Assembly: GCA_947095585.1 (NCBI GenBank)
Contig: OX352763.1
Span: forward strand, 48,423,981-48,487,980
Reading direction: 5' to 3'
Length of the DNA stretch: 64,000 nucleotides
From: Nephrocerus scutellatus
Lineage: Eukaryota; Arthropoda; Insecta; Diptera; Pipunculidae
Each line of letters opens with the position of its first letter. The first letter of the stretch is position 1. Below are positions 11,778 through 22,325 of the stretch, piece after piece. Under the pieces are notes generated by a model that made no database searches, was not told where the DNA came from, and saw only the letters and a list, made by a program, of their open reading frames with translations. The translations under genes and the position numbers were made by a program.

Positions 11778-11939
11778 TTTTTATATTATAAAACCGTAAT
11801 TTTAAATTAAAATAATTCTGTTTACCAAATCAAACGAAAACTTTTTATATGCGTTTTTTGACATTAGTTATGGTTTTTTTTTTCTCAGTCATTGAATGGG
11901 AATCGCTTTTCTGGGTTTTTATACCAATTGCATTTTTTT

Positions 11940-13602
11940 GGAACTAGAGAACGGGTTTCTACTGTAGAACCACATGAACCAGGTACAACTTGATAAAACT
12001 TCCGTTTTAGCTGGCGCACGCCCATAAAAAAAGTACGGCCGTGTAGAAGTAATCTTCACTTTTCAGTTGATACCAATATTTAGGCCCGCCCACTTTTGCA
12101 CACGCCCCCTGTTTAACTTTAATGTGAAAGTAATTTTTAGCTATAACTCTGTCGAGGGGGTTTGAATTGAACCCAATTTTTCATAGGACAAAACGCGAGT
12201 TTTTTTAAGAATTGTTCGGTTATTAATTTTACCAAAAAATTACGTTCGAGCAAATATTTTTCGAGAAAATTATATGAAAAACCACATAAACCAGGTACAA
12301 CTTGATCAAACTTCCGTTTTAGCTGGCGCACGCCCATAAAAAAAGTACGGCCGTGTAGAAGTAATAATGTTATAATGTTGGATGTTAGGGGGTTAATTGG
12401 TATCATATAAAAGGGTCCAATCCAACCCCCCTTGACAGAGTTAGAGCCAAAAATGAGTTTCACATTAAAGTCCAGCAGGGGGAGTGTGCAAAAGTGGGCG
12501 GGCCTAAATATTGGTATCAACTGAAAGGTGAAGATTACTTCTACACAGCCATACTTTTGTTATGTGCGTGCCAGCTAAAACGGAAGTTTTATCAAGTTGT
12601 ACCTGGTTCAAACCACATGAGTGAAATATCATATGATTGAGATTTTCCCATACAAAAACATGTGTTATATAACAAAGTGCATTATAGGTTTTACGCGGTT
12701 AGGGCTTTCGGACACTGAAAGCCCTTATTGAGCAGACCTCAAAAACTGCAATCTTTACTTTACAGTGTGTTCATAATGTTCAAAAAACGCCTTATAAAAG
12801 GAAAAACTCATTTCTGAATATAAACCAAATAATCGAGGGAATCATATCATCTTTTTGTACTTTTCTCACTTAGAAATTGGGCCACGCCCATAATACGGTT
12901 ATGTAGAACTAATTTTCACCTTTATTTGGATATCAATCTCAATCTCAATCCTATGATATTTCACTCAAATACATGAAAAACCAAATGAACCAGGCACAAC
13001 TTGATCAAACTTCCGTTTTAGCTGGCGTACGCCCATTAAAAAAGTACGGCCGTATAGAAGTAATTATCACCTTTCATTTGATACGAATATTTAGGCCCGC
13101 CCACTTTTGCACACTCCCCCTGCTGGACTTTAATTGAAAGTCATTTTTGGCTCTAACTCTGTCGAGGGGGGTTGGATTGGACCAAATTTTTTATAGGACG
13201 GAAGGTATTTTTATTGCCTCTTTTATGATACCAATTAACCCTCTCGGATCCATCAAACCACTTAGAAAAATTCATTTTTCAAAAAAGTGCTCAAAATTTT
13301 AACACCCCAAACACACTCTCTCCTTGAGGGGGAATTTCCGAGAAACAAGATAAGATTGCTGTTTTCGAGGTCTGCTCAATAAGGGCTTTCAGATGGGGGG
13401 GGGGGGTACGAAAGCCGTAAATCTATGCTCCTTAAAACGCACTTTAATTCCAATGATTAATTAAATAGCAGTGGAATTGGAGAAAAGTATAAAGTTCCAA
13501 TATAATACATAATTTGGGGCATAGACGAAATGAAGGAGCTTTAACCGTTTTTCTACAAATTTTACTACGGTAGATGCTCTTCAGAAACCCGTTCTCTAGT
13601 TC
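11940..13602. repeat. Family A repeat cluster between the two arms
   Basis: A 21-base inverted repeat (GGAACTAGAGAACGGGTTTCT) bounds this spacer at 11940-11960 and 13583-13603. Between them lie several family A units in both orientations. The recognisable core is AACCAGGTACAACTTGATCA, then CTTCCGTTTTAGCTGGCG, then CACGCCCATAAAAAAAGTAC. Cores are at about 11972, 12288, 12590 (reverse) and 12988. The units continue through TTTAGGCCCGCCCACTTTT and TCTAACTCTGTCGAGGGGG to GGTCTGCTCAATAAGGGCTT. A 13-base G run lies near 13393. No gene is visible; reading frames here simply translate the repeat. Confidence 0.6.
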
Positions 13603-15137
13603 CAGGTCCTTTTTTCGGCAACGTTAACAGTCGTTTCAGTTGTTATCAACATAGATTTGCCTTAAAATCTTTTTCATGTAGAACCCAACAAGGATCATAA
13701 ACAATGCTTTAACCGCACAATAGTTATGTTGAATGAATTGCCAGACGCTGTGTTTCCCCATTTGTATCGGAATGATCGGAACAGTTGGGCTTTCTATAGA
13801 GAAGGTTTTGGTTCCCCTCCTGCAGAACCGCAAGCTTGCAGTGTTAGTAGGTGTTGTGTGTGAGTTAGTTCATAGCTTGATTTTGTTCTTCTGTCAAGAG
13901 CAGTGCTGCTATTAAACATTTTTGAAATATTGGAACATTTTGGAGAATATTACAGGTTACTTGGGAGTAATTTGAAGTACACGATAAAAATATTTATAAC
14001 AAAAAGTTCCAATAGGAAAACAAAAAAGGTTATATTACACACATATTTTATAATTGAGTTTTTGCCCTTTTTTACAATTGCACAAAATATATTATTCCAT
14101 TCAGAAACATATAGTTATACTTTTATTATTTTATTACATGTCCTTTAAGTGAATACAAAAGCCTTAAATATACTGCAAAAATTAACCGAGAAAAACCATC
14201 GGTTTCTTTGTATATTGTTATATAACTTGCTGATTACCCGGCGTTGCCAAGGTGTTTATTAATCCCAATCTTCTATTAGGCAGGCGTAAAAAAAAGAATG
14301 ATATCTATCTATAAGGTGAAATTACATTTTTTATTAACAAAACATGTTAGCTCATAAAAATACATTTTTAATTTAAAACGAGTATTGTGCGTAGTGGTTT
14401 GCTTTGATCTGAAACAAATTGCAAACTCGCGTTGAATTTTCTACTTTTTCCACCGTGAATACTGGATTGGAAGTGAGGCTTGCGTCGATCCTCAAATCGC
14501 TGACGTTGTGTTGATCCGCAGACCGGCAACAAGTCCTTTTGCGATTTGTTTTCTTTTTTGTGATTTGTCAATGTTCCAGTTCTGAGCTATGTTTAAAGTT
14601 TCAAGTCTCTAGCTCAATGGGAAGTTGGTTTAAAATCAATTACGAAATTTCACCTGCACAGACATACACAAGCGAGATAATAAAAACGTTTTAATAAGTA
14701 AATTAAATTATTGCTACAGTATGCAAATTATAAAATAAAATTAAAAAAATAAATATTAATTTAAAACTAAACTTGGTTGTATACAATGTTTTTAGTTTAA
14801 CCTTCAAGAGCAAGAATAAATAAATTCTTAGGTTAACCTACCCGCGTGAAAAACATGACGATCTCAAATCTATACTCCGCAGTACTTAATAAACTGACTG
14901 ACTTATTGATCGTCATCGAAAACGCAAGTTTTACTGGAAATTGCAATCTCTTAAATTTAAAAGGTAGATCCGTCGAAATGAGTACTATCCGTGGGATCAA
15001 AACTGTTTCACACTGCCCCTTTTCTGTGAAGATAGTCGCTTCAATTATAATGCCCAGCATCTTTTTTACGCAAGTACTAATCTACCTTTTCCAATTTGAA
15101 GTAGAAGCGACAATGTCTTCACCCACCAGCCATTCAA
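13603..15137 (-). repeat. Right arm of the Helitron-derived inverted pair
   Basis: The segment is the reverse complement of the left arm without its insertions, and so serves as the empty-site reference. It contains the uninterrupted Ty3 target (TATTATTTTATTACATG at about 14125-14141), the uninterrupted Harbinger target (13594-13610), and a helicase fragment at 14785-15065. Compared with the left arm it lacks about 370 bases of helicase sequence; the join lies at about 15070-15075. Confidence 0.8.
14785..15065 (-). pseudogene. Helitron helicase C-terminal fragment, second copy
   Basis: A 75-residue open frame (15060 down to 14833) reads IIEATIFTEKGQ, then VLIPRIVLISTDLPFKFKRL, then FPVKLAFSMTINKS, before degrading to EIVMFFTRVG. 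It corresponds to the distal half of the left-arm helicase fragment and is in slightly better frame. The upstream half seen on the left (GLPPHRLLL region) has been deleted here. Confidence 0.7.
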
Positions 15138-15465
15138 CTATAAAAAATTATAAAAATATATAAAATTATTCATGTAAATTCTCAAATAACCAAAATAAAA
15201 ATAATAGAGCAATAAACATACAGAGTATTTTGCTTTCACAAAATATGTACAGCCAAAACTTGACTTTGGTACTTTTGGTTTTTGTGTTCTGTTTGGGTTT
15301 GAGAATCAGTCAGTTGCAGAAATTGTGTACGTCGTATATTTTATGTGAACCCTGAACCGTATAGGGTAAATATTATTGTAGGAAGTACAGTGCCGCAAAA
15401 CTATTTTTTATACAAAATTATGTGAAAACAGTTATTTCCTAATGGAGTGAAAATATAATCTATTT
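15138..15465. other. No gene seen
   Basis: AT-rich sequence between the right arm and the next family A cluster. I see no coding or structural feature. Confidence 0.5.
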
Positions 15466-16900
15466 AGTAAAAACTGGGGTGAATATATAGTATAGCGATT
15501 AATCGAATTTGCACCATCTGCCACGCCCCCACCGCCCACTGCTTAAAAATTTTAACGGGACTTGGGGGCGGCGCCCCCTTTATGAGGGAGGGGCTTTCAA
15601 GTTTTTGAGTTTTTTTTGAAAAATTCATTTTTCTCAGTGGTTTGAAGGAGGTTTGGGGGTTAATTGGTGTCATATGAAAGATAATAAAAATACCGTCCAT
15701 TTAGAAATTAAATTAAAGGTGAAAATTAGTTCTACACAACCGTACTATTTTTATGGGCGTGGCATAATTTGAACGGAAGTTTGATCAAGTTGTATATGGT
15801 TCATGTGGTTTTTCATATAATTGAGTGATTTATCAATGGTTTTTTTTGAAAAATGAATTTTTCTAAGTCGTTTGATGGATGTCATGGGGTAAATTAGTAT
15901 CATATGAAAGGTAATAAAAATACCTTTCATCTTATAAAAAATTGGGTTCAATCCAACCACCCACGACAAAGTAAGAGCCAAAAACTGACTTTCTCATGAA
16001 AGTTTAGCAGGGGGCGTGTTTTAGAGTGGGTGGGCCTAAATATTGGTATCACATGTAAGGTCAAAATTAGTTCTACACAGTCGTACTATTTTTATGGGCG
16101 TGACCTAATTTGAACAGAAGTATAATCAAGTTGAATTTTGTTTATGTGGTATTTCATATAATAATTGAGTCATATATCATATGAATGAGTTTTTTTCATG
16201 CTTAATTACATTATATACCATGATACAGCTTTTTAAAAGGAAAAACTCCTTTCTAAATATGAATTAATTAAGCGCACTTTATTTTACAGTGTCCATAATT
16301 TTTTAAAAATTATTTTTAAAAGGAAAAATTCCTATCTAAATATAATTTAATTGAGCGCGCTGTGTCCATAATTTTCAAAAAAGCCATTTAAAAGGACAAA
16401 CTCCTTTCTAAATATAAATCAATTGAAAAATATAAATTAATTGAGCGCAAAGTATTCATTTCTAAACATAAAACATTTGAGCCAGGGAAATCACATCAAC
16501 TATTTTTTTAGGAAAAAACTGAATCACTTGTAATGAGTATAAGTGGATCAACCTTTCATGAAAATTGGGACACGCCCATAAAAAAAGTATGGCTGTGTGG
16601 GAAAATCTTCAGCTTTCATTTGACATCAACATGAGGCACGCCCACATTTAAACACTGTTGAACTTTCATCAGAAACAGAAACAGAATGGACAGTATTTTT
16701 TTTATCCTTCATATGACACCAATTAACTCCCAAACCTCCTTCAAACCATTGAAAAAAAGGATTTAAAAAAAAAACTCAAAATTTTGGAACCTCCTATCTC
16801 ATAAAGGCGGCGTCTCCCCCAAACAAGATGGCGGTTTTCATGGTCTGCTCAATAAGGGCTTTCAGAAGGGGGTGTCTCAAAGCCCTAACCCCTTAATCGC
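15466..16900. repeat. Family A repeat cluster
   Basis: Cores TATGGGCGTGGCATAATTTG (15750), ATGGGCGTGACCTAATTTG (16095) and CACGCCCATAAAAAAAGTAT (16570) are present, with the linked segments GGTTTGAAGGAGGTTTGGGG, CATATGAAAGGTAATAAAAA and CTCAATAAGGGCTTTCAGA. Units are in mixed orientation. A short sub-repeat (AAAAACTCCTTTCTAAATAT) recurs four times at 16240-16440. No gene is visible. Confidence 0.6.
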
Positions 16901-17475
16901 TATACTATAGTTTAGCCGAAAATGGAAACATGTGTTTTTTATTTTTATTCGTACAAGAACTTTTTTTTTTATTTAAAAATAAGGTATAGTTGGTCAAGGG
17001 TTAATTTCTTTTTAGTCACAACTCCGAACGAGAACAAAAACGTAAAAAAACAATAACTTGTGGCAGTAATTTGCAGTTGGGGTGACTACAGAATCAGGCA
17101 TTTATTTAAAATTGTTAAATTGATGGGCCTTCTTTACGTTTCCTAAAACGCTGTGTTTTTCATATTTCTGTTCTGTTTTTTTTGATTTTTTTTTTTGCGT
17201 TGTTGACTTAGTATAATTTTCTCAGCTTCCCATTTATATATGTTTTTAATTAATACGAAAACTAAAATTTAAAATTTTTAATTTATGGATGTAACAGTGA
17301 TTTTTAATATCAAAACTTTCAGTAAATTTTCAATATTAATTTTCGTAATTTCGTCAATTAAGTACTGCTTAAAACCAGTTTTGGAAAAAAATCGCTGATA
17401 ATTTTGTTAAGCATTTTGACTAAAGTCCTCTTCTAAGATTCCAGAAGAATGTAATTTTAAATTTTTTTTTTCATA
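16901..17475. other. No gene seen
   Basis: AT-rich unique-looking sequence with homopolymer T and A runs. No coding region or repeat was recognised. Confidence 0.4.
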
Positions 17476-17665
17476 AAAACTCTACCCCAGAGCGCGCTCG
17501 ACCGCAGAATTTTTCAAAAAGGAAATCGAACACGAAAGGCGAAAATCTTTTGTTTACATTTTTGTTGTTGCATGTGTTGTTGTTGTTCTGGTATAATGAG
17601 GGGTAATCTCCCAAAATATACAGATCTGTTTGACAGCCAAAAAAAAAATCTGGGGCAGAGTTTTA
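17476..17665. mobile_element. Short TIR element (MITE), about 190 bp
   Basis: The ends AAAACTCTACCCCAGA (17477) and TCTGGGGCAGAGTTTT (ending near 17665) are perfect inverted complements over 16 bases. The interior, including AGCGCGCTCGA, GGCGAAAATCTTTTGTT and AAAATATACAGATCTGTT, recurs in a longer copy at 62455-62960. No coding capacity. The superfamily is not clear. Confidence 0.65.
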
Positions 17666-18520
17666 CGAAAAAAAATCCGACATAAGTAGCTGTGATAATG
17701 TTTCTATATCATATACATACTACATTTCCATTAGGAGTAATCCCAGTGTCAACTTAGGTTTATGTGCGTTTACACGCTAGTTAGTGTTGAGCTTCGTTAA
17801 ACCCAAATAAACTCCACAAAGAGGAGTTGAATTTGGTTTGTCCGACATTTCATTTGTAAAAAACTACAACGTATCTGTCAAATTAACAATACTATGTTCA
17901 GATAAATTCTAATAATTATCGTAACATGTCTTAATTAGACGAAACATTAACCCAGCAAATTCTTGTTATGGAAAGTAATACGTCTACTGAATAAAAGTCT
18001 GAAATGACGCATTTGATACGCATGTTGTCCTACCAGTCATTTAAGTAATCATGGAACAATTCAAAACAGACGAAAGACGAATTATTCTCTACTGTAACAA
18101 CAAATTTCGTAAAGTGGTGTGCAAAACTGGAACAAAAAGCCACAAATTAAATTTTGTGTTTGACCAACTTTTTATTAAAGAAAAATTCGCTATGTGCTTA
18201 TTGCTCTATGACTAAACACAAAAAGTTCTCTATAGAAAGCCCAACTGTACGCATACTAATGCAGTGAAACAATCCCAAACGCGTCGGTATTTGTTGGATG
18301 TGAATACAGTGTACAAAAAATAAGCAGACGCATTTTATGAAACGGTAGTGCAAAGAGCGAGAAACGTATGATGCGGTAGTGGGAAACAGAAAATTTGTAT
18401 ATGGATTTTGCTCTTTTGTTGATTACCAATTCACAAACATTAGGGATTTTTTAAAGCATGTGTCTGTGTATCAGCGGAACAGTTGGGCTTTCTGTAGAGG
18501 AGGTTTTGCTAAACATATCA
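17666..18520. other. No gene seen
   Basis: Unassigned sequence. A fragment at about 18460-18515 (ACAGTTGGGCTTTCTGTAGAG) also occurs in the Helitron-derived arms (13775-13810) and near 26045, so it is probably part of that dispersed family. Confidence 0.4.
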
Positions 18521-18524
18521 TATG

Positions 18525-18845
18525 GAAGATAGAAGAATTAAAGCAGATTTAGACTAAAGCCGTGCGAGAAAAAATTAGCGGGCCGACTATAGTTAAATTC
18601 AAGTTGCGGTTAGCCAGAAGAGATTGACACTACGCGAATGTTATAGTTATTTTATATCTGCAAGGGAAATATTAACTACAGCATTATGGTAACATTGGAA
18701 AATATACCTTAAGCGAATTTAGACTGTAGACGTGCGAGAAAAAATTAGCGGGCCGACTATAATTAAATTCAAGTTTCGGTTAGCCAGAAGAGATAGACAC
18801 TACGCATATGTTATAAATAGTTAATTTATATCTGCAAGGGAAATA
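18525..18845. repeat. Family C repeat, duplicated in tandem
   Basis: A unit containing GTGCGAGAAAAAATTAGCGG, then GCCGACTATA, then GGTTAGCCAGAAGAGAT and ATATCTGCAAGGGAAATATT occurs at about 18560-18660 and again at about 18740-18850. Related sequence, in the other orientation, is at 37525-37870 and near 34745-34800. No coding region. Confidence 0.6.
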
Positions 18846-19009
18846 TTCATGTCGATTATAGAACTCGCCGGATCAACTGCGGAGGGAGTGTTAGGTATTA
18901 TAGAATAATGAAAAGTGAACGAATGACGGTAAGCAGTGCGAAAAATTGGTATTACTGAAAAATCGAAAACTGCTAATGCAATTCGAAAATTCGAAATATT
19001 TGTGAACAT
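18821..19009 (-). pseudogene. Ty3/gypsy fragment matching the gag element at 56.8 kb
   Basis: The minus-strand frame contains NTPSAVDPASSIIDMN. The same stretch (TPAAVNPANSIIDMN in a shifted frame) follows the gag-protease reading frame at 56785-56815. The two therefore come from one retroelement family, at the segment after the protease start. Only this short piece is preserved here. Confidence 0.45.
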
Positions 19010-19309
19010 TTTTTACTTTGGTTCAATAAAATTCTTAAAAAAATAAAAGTTCTGTGGCGTTTTGTTTTGGTAACACTTCGTGTCAGTCACCCTGTAATAA
19101 GGGTCTGCAAGCTTTCACCTTTGTCCCTCCTCTCATTTGGCTCATTTAGCTCTAAGCTATCTTTATCTTTTATTCGAAAATTAAAGACAGGTACAATTAA
19201 GGATTTAAATGTCCCAAAGCTCAATCAATGAGTGCTGCTTCTCTCGAAACAGCTTCTCAAAATCACAGTTTATCTTGAAATTGAGACCAATAGAAGATTT
19301 AATATTAGT

Positions 19310-19955
19310 TATACATAATATGAATATTGACCACTCAAAATACCAGTGAAAACTCCAGCAGAGTGCTTAAATAATGGCCAATTGCTGGTAATGACCACAA
19401 ATTTTTCTGAAAGAATTTGCTTGCGTCTTTCAGAAAATGTCGTTTTCCATTTGGCCTTTATTTCGCCCCATGGCTCTTTATGCAATTGTAACCACTTTAT
19501 GTCTGCGGAATAATCTATAATTATAAGACAGAATATGTTATTAGTCCACTATGTTGTATTAGATTCTTCTTCAAGTGCCAAAGAATCTATGACATTATGT
19601 TGATTACTTTCAGAAAAATCCAATCCAATTTTTCTGTGCCTACGCTTGGTGTTGTAGTATCGGCTATATAATCGGCCAGATGGATTCTCGTTTGATCCTG
19701 ATTTCGGTGGTGCGAAATATATAATCTAGAATTTACGAAAATTTTCAGATATAACGAAAATAAAATTTAAAACACTTACTTAATCTTCTGCGAAACGTTC
19801 GTGGATCCTTTCGGCAAAATCTTTCCCAGAAACAGATTTTTTTTCGTTGATGAACCAGCCAGTTATGTTGTTAATTAAAATACTTCTGGCTGTCTCGCTA
19901 AGCCTTTTACTGTCGTGAAGTTGAAGTTTAACAAGTAACACAAATATCGGAACTG
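19310..19955 (-). pseudogene. SAMD3-like / uncharacterised gene fragment
   Basis: Three exon-like pieces on the minus strand read in order. The first (about 19952-19784) gives HDSKRLSETARSILINNI and SGKDFAERIHERF. The second (19735 to about 19550) gives PSGRLYSRYYNTKRRHRKIG and LALEEES. The third (19514 to about 19310) gives DIKWLQLHKEPWGEIKAKW and SNWPLFKHSAG. Each is bounded by GT/AG-like signals. The pattern (helical domain, YY-NTKRK-type motif, WPLFK motif) resembles a family of insect and vertebrate proteins often annotated as SAMD3-like; many of these are themselves multicopy. A stop ends the first piece just before its donor, so I call it a pseudogene. The function is unknown. Confidence 0.4.
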
Positions 19956-20964
19956 TTTTTTGAAGCTGCCGCGCGCTCTTTAATTAACTTTAACAAACTT
20001 TCATTCATTAGCTGTTGACATGATTTCATATCATCGTTGTAGAACAACAATATCCGTGCTTGGTTAACTATTTTCCGTGTTCTTTCGTTGTAGAATAACT
20101 ACGTTCGTGTTCAACTGATCACTTTTGTGTTCGAACACTAAAATTTCAAAAGGTAAAGAAAATGCCCACACAACACTTTGGTGCAGACTGCAGACATATT
20201 TCTTCGAAACTTAAATACAAAAAACAACACATAAAAATTAAAATTTTTCATCTAAATTCTCTAATCGCAGAAATTGATATGGGAGCCCATCGATCCTGGG
20301 CCATTTTATTTTTATTGTAGGAGAAAATCATCGAAACAGACATTTGACATCAGATGTTAAAATTGAAAATGCTCAGATCATTTTATTCTGAGCACGTAGA
20401 GCACGCTCATACTCTGAGCAAATAAGAAACACGAGCAGTTATCTTGAGAACTCTTTGACTGCTCTGAACTAATTTATGAAAACGCGAAATGACAGAATAT
20501 TGTGAAAACTTGTTGTTCTATCTGTAAGTTGATATCGACAACAAAAAAAACGACATCAATAAAAATACAATTCAGTAAATAAAAAATGTAAGTTGAATTA
20601 AGCATAAAACATTTATGTCTCGTTTCATTTGCTGGGTTCATTTGTGCGTGAGCTAAGATTTCTCTCTCTCTCCACCACCAAAACCACGCAGCGCAGCCGA
20701 CTGCGCAGCACACACCGCACACAGTCCATAAAGGGCGACGAATATCTGATGCCAGTATAAATATTTAAAAAATGTATAAGGGCCTTGCGGCCGAACCCGG
20801 GACCCGATCACTACCAAATTTTCGAAAAAGTATTGTTTATTGGGTATACACATGTGTGTAAAATTTGAAGAAAATCGGGTAAATTTTTTAAAATTTTTGT
20901 TTGGGAGCCCCCCGACCCCGCAGCCCGAGGGGCCTCAAAATTTAATAGAAAGTGTTGTCTCCGG
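19738..20964 (+). repeat. 1.22-kb tandem duplication, copy 1
   Basis: This block is repeated directly at 20965-22186. It holds the first exon-like piece of the SAMD3-like fragment, AT-rich sequence, a CT-rich run (TCTCTCTCTC at 20660), and about 200 bases of family B repeat at its right end. The copies differ only at a few bases (for example GTTCGTGTTCAACTG against GTTCGTGGTCAACTG) plus a 5-base deletion in copy 2 near 21182. Confidence 0.9.
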
Positions 20965-22186
20965 AAATTTTCAGATATAACGAAAATAAAATTTAAAACA
21001 ATTACTTAATCTTCTGCGAAACGTTCGTGGATCCTTTCGGCAAAATCTTTCCCAGAAACAGATTTTTTTTCGTTGATGAACCAGCCAGTTATGTTGTTAA
21101 TTAAAATACTTCTGGCTGTCTCGCTAAGCCTTTTACTGTCGTGAAGTTGAAGTTTAACAAGTAACACAAATATCGGAACTTTGAAGCTGCCGCGCGCTCT
21201 TTAATTAACTTTAACAAACTTTCATTCATTAGCTGTTGACATGATTTCATATCATCGTTGTAGAACAACAATATCCGTGCTTGGTTAACTATTTTCCGTG
21301 TTCTTTCGTTGTAGAATAACTACGTTCGTGGTCAACTGATCACTTTTGTGTTCGAACACTAAAATTTCAAAAGGTAAAGAAAATGCCCACACAACACTTT
21401 GGTGCAGACTGCAGACATATTTCTTCGAAACTTAAATACAAAAAACAACACATAAAAATTAAAATTTTTCATCTAAATTCTCTAATCGCAGAAATTGATA
21501 TGGGAGCCCATCGATCCTGGGCCATTTTATTTTTATTGTAGGAGAAAATCATCGAAACAGACATTTGACATCAGATGTTAAAATTGAAAATGCTCAGATC
21601 ATTTTATTCTGAGCACGTAGAGCACGCTCATACTCTGAGCAAATAAGAAACACGAGCAGTTATCTTGAGAACTCTTTGACTGCTCTGAACTAATTTATGA
21701 AAACGCGAAATGACAGAATATTGTGAAAACTTGTTGTTCTATCTGTAAGTTGATATCGACAACAAAAAAAACGACATCAATAAAAATACAATTCAGTAAA
21801 TAAAAAATGTAAGTTGAATTAAGCATAAAACATTTATGTCTCGTTTCATTTGCTGGGTTCATTTGTGCGTGAGCTAAGATTTCTCTCTCTCTCCACCACC
21901 AAAACCACGCAGCGCAGCCGACTGCGCAGCACACACCGCACACAGTCCATAAAGGGCGACGAATATCTGATGCCAGTATAAATATTTAAAAAATGTATAA
22001 GGGCCTTGCGGCCGAACCCGGGACCCGATCACTACCAAATTTTCGAAAAAGTATTGTTTATTGGGTATACACATGTGTGTAAAATTTGAAGAAAATCGGG
22101 TAAATTTTTTAAAATTTTTGTTTGGGAGCCCCCCGACCCCGCAGCCCGAGGGGCCTCAAAATTTAATAGAAAGTGTTGTCTCCGGA
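20965..22186 (+). repeat. 1.22-kb tandem duplication, copy 2
   Basis: Near-identical to 19738-20964. The junction between the copies lies in CTCCGGAAAT (20959-20968). At the far end of copy 2 the family B element runs on naturally (CTCCGGAAATACACATGTG at 22181), so the original order was exon fragment to family B, and copy 1 was cut off at CCGGAAA. This suggests duplication through a GGAAAT-type microhomology. Family B continues to about 22325 with GACCGACGACCGACCGACGA and GGGCAAGTGAAGTTAATATA. Confidence 0.9.
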
Positions 22187-22325
22187 AATACACATGTGTG
22201 CAAAATTTCAATAAAATCGGGCCATGGGAAGTGGGTTAAAAATTGATCGCAAGAATCCACGACAGACGACCGACGACCGACCGACGACCCACGGGCAAGT
22301 GAAGTTAATATAGAGAATTTAAAAA
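22187..22325 (+). repeat. Family B repeat, end portion
   Basis: Contains the recurring core ACACATGTGTGCAAAATTTC, the spacer AAATTGATCGCAAGAATCCA, a run of GACGACC triplets, and the terminal motif GGGCAAGTGAAGTTAATATA followed by GAGAATTTAAAAA. The same order is seen at 33600-33775 and 23080-23190. Confidence 0.65.

Larger units (their letters stand above)
9240..11939 (+). mobile_element. Harbinger (PIF) DNA transposon with two divergent-type genes
   Basis: The segment interrupts the left arm: arm sequence stops at AAGGACCTG (9239) and resumes at GGAACTAGAG (11940), and the right arm carries the join uninterrupted at 13594-13610. Inside are a DDE transposase on the plus strand and a Myb/SANT-like gene on the minus strand, the two-gene arrangement typical of the Harbinger superfamily. 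The two genes converge on about 10720-10780. Weak terminal inverted similarity is seen (CCGAATTCCGTTTCAATGA at about 9243 against TCATTGAATGGGAATCG at 11890), but the right copy lies about 24 bases inside the junction, so the exact ends are unsure. 9240-9500 and 11780-11939 are non-coding. Confidence 0.75.

Noticed and set aside
12137..12520. 127-residue open frame on the minus strand
   Set aside because: It translates family A repeat units; the same peptide pieces recur at other family A sites, and there is no domain.
20474..22074. Pairs of identical Cys/Trp-rich frames (MCGVCCAVGCAAWFWWW and overlapping) on the minus strand
   Set aside because: They are identical only because of the 1.22-kb tandem duplication, and they cross into family B repeat sequence in overlapping frames.
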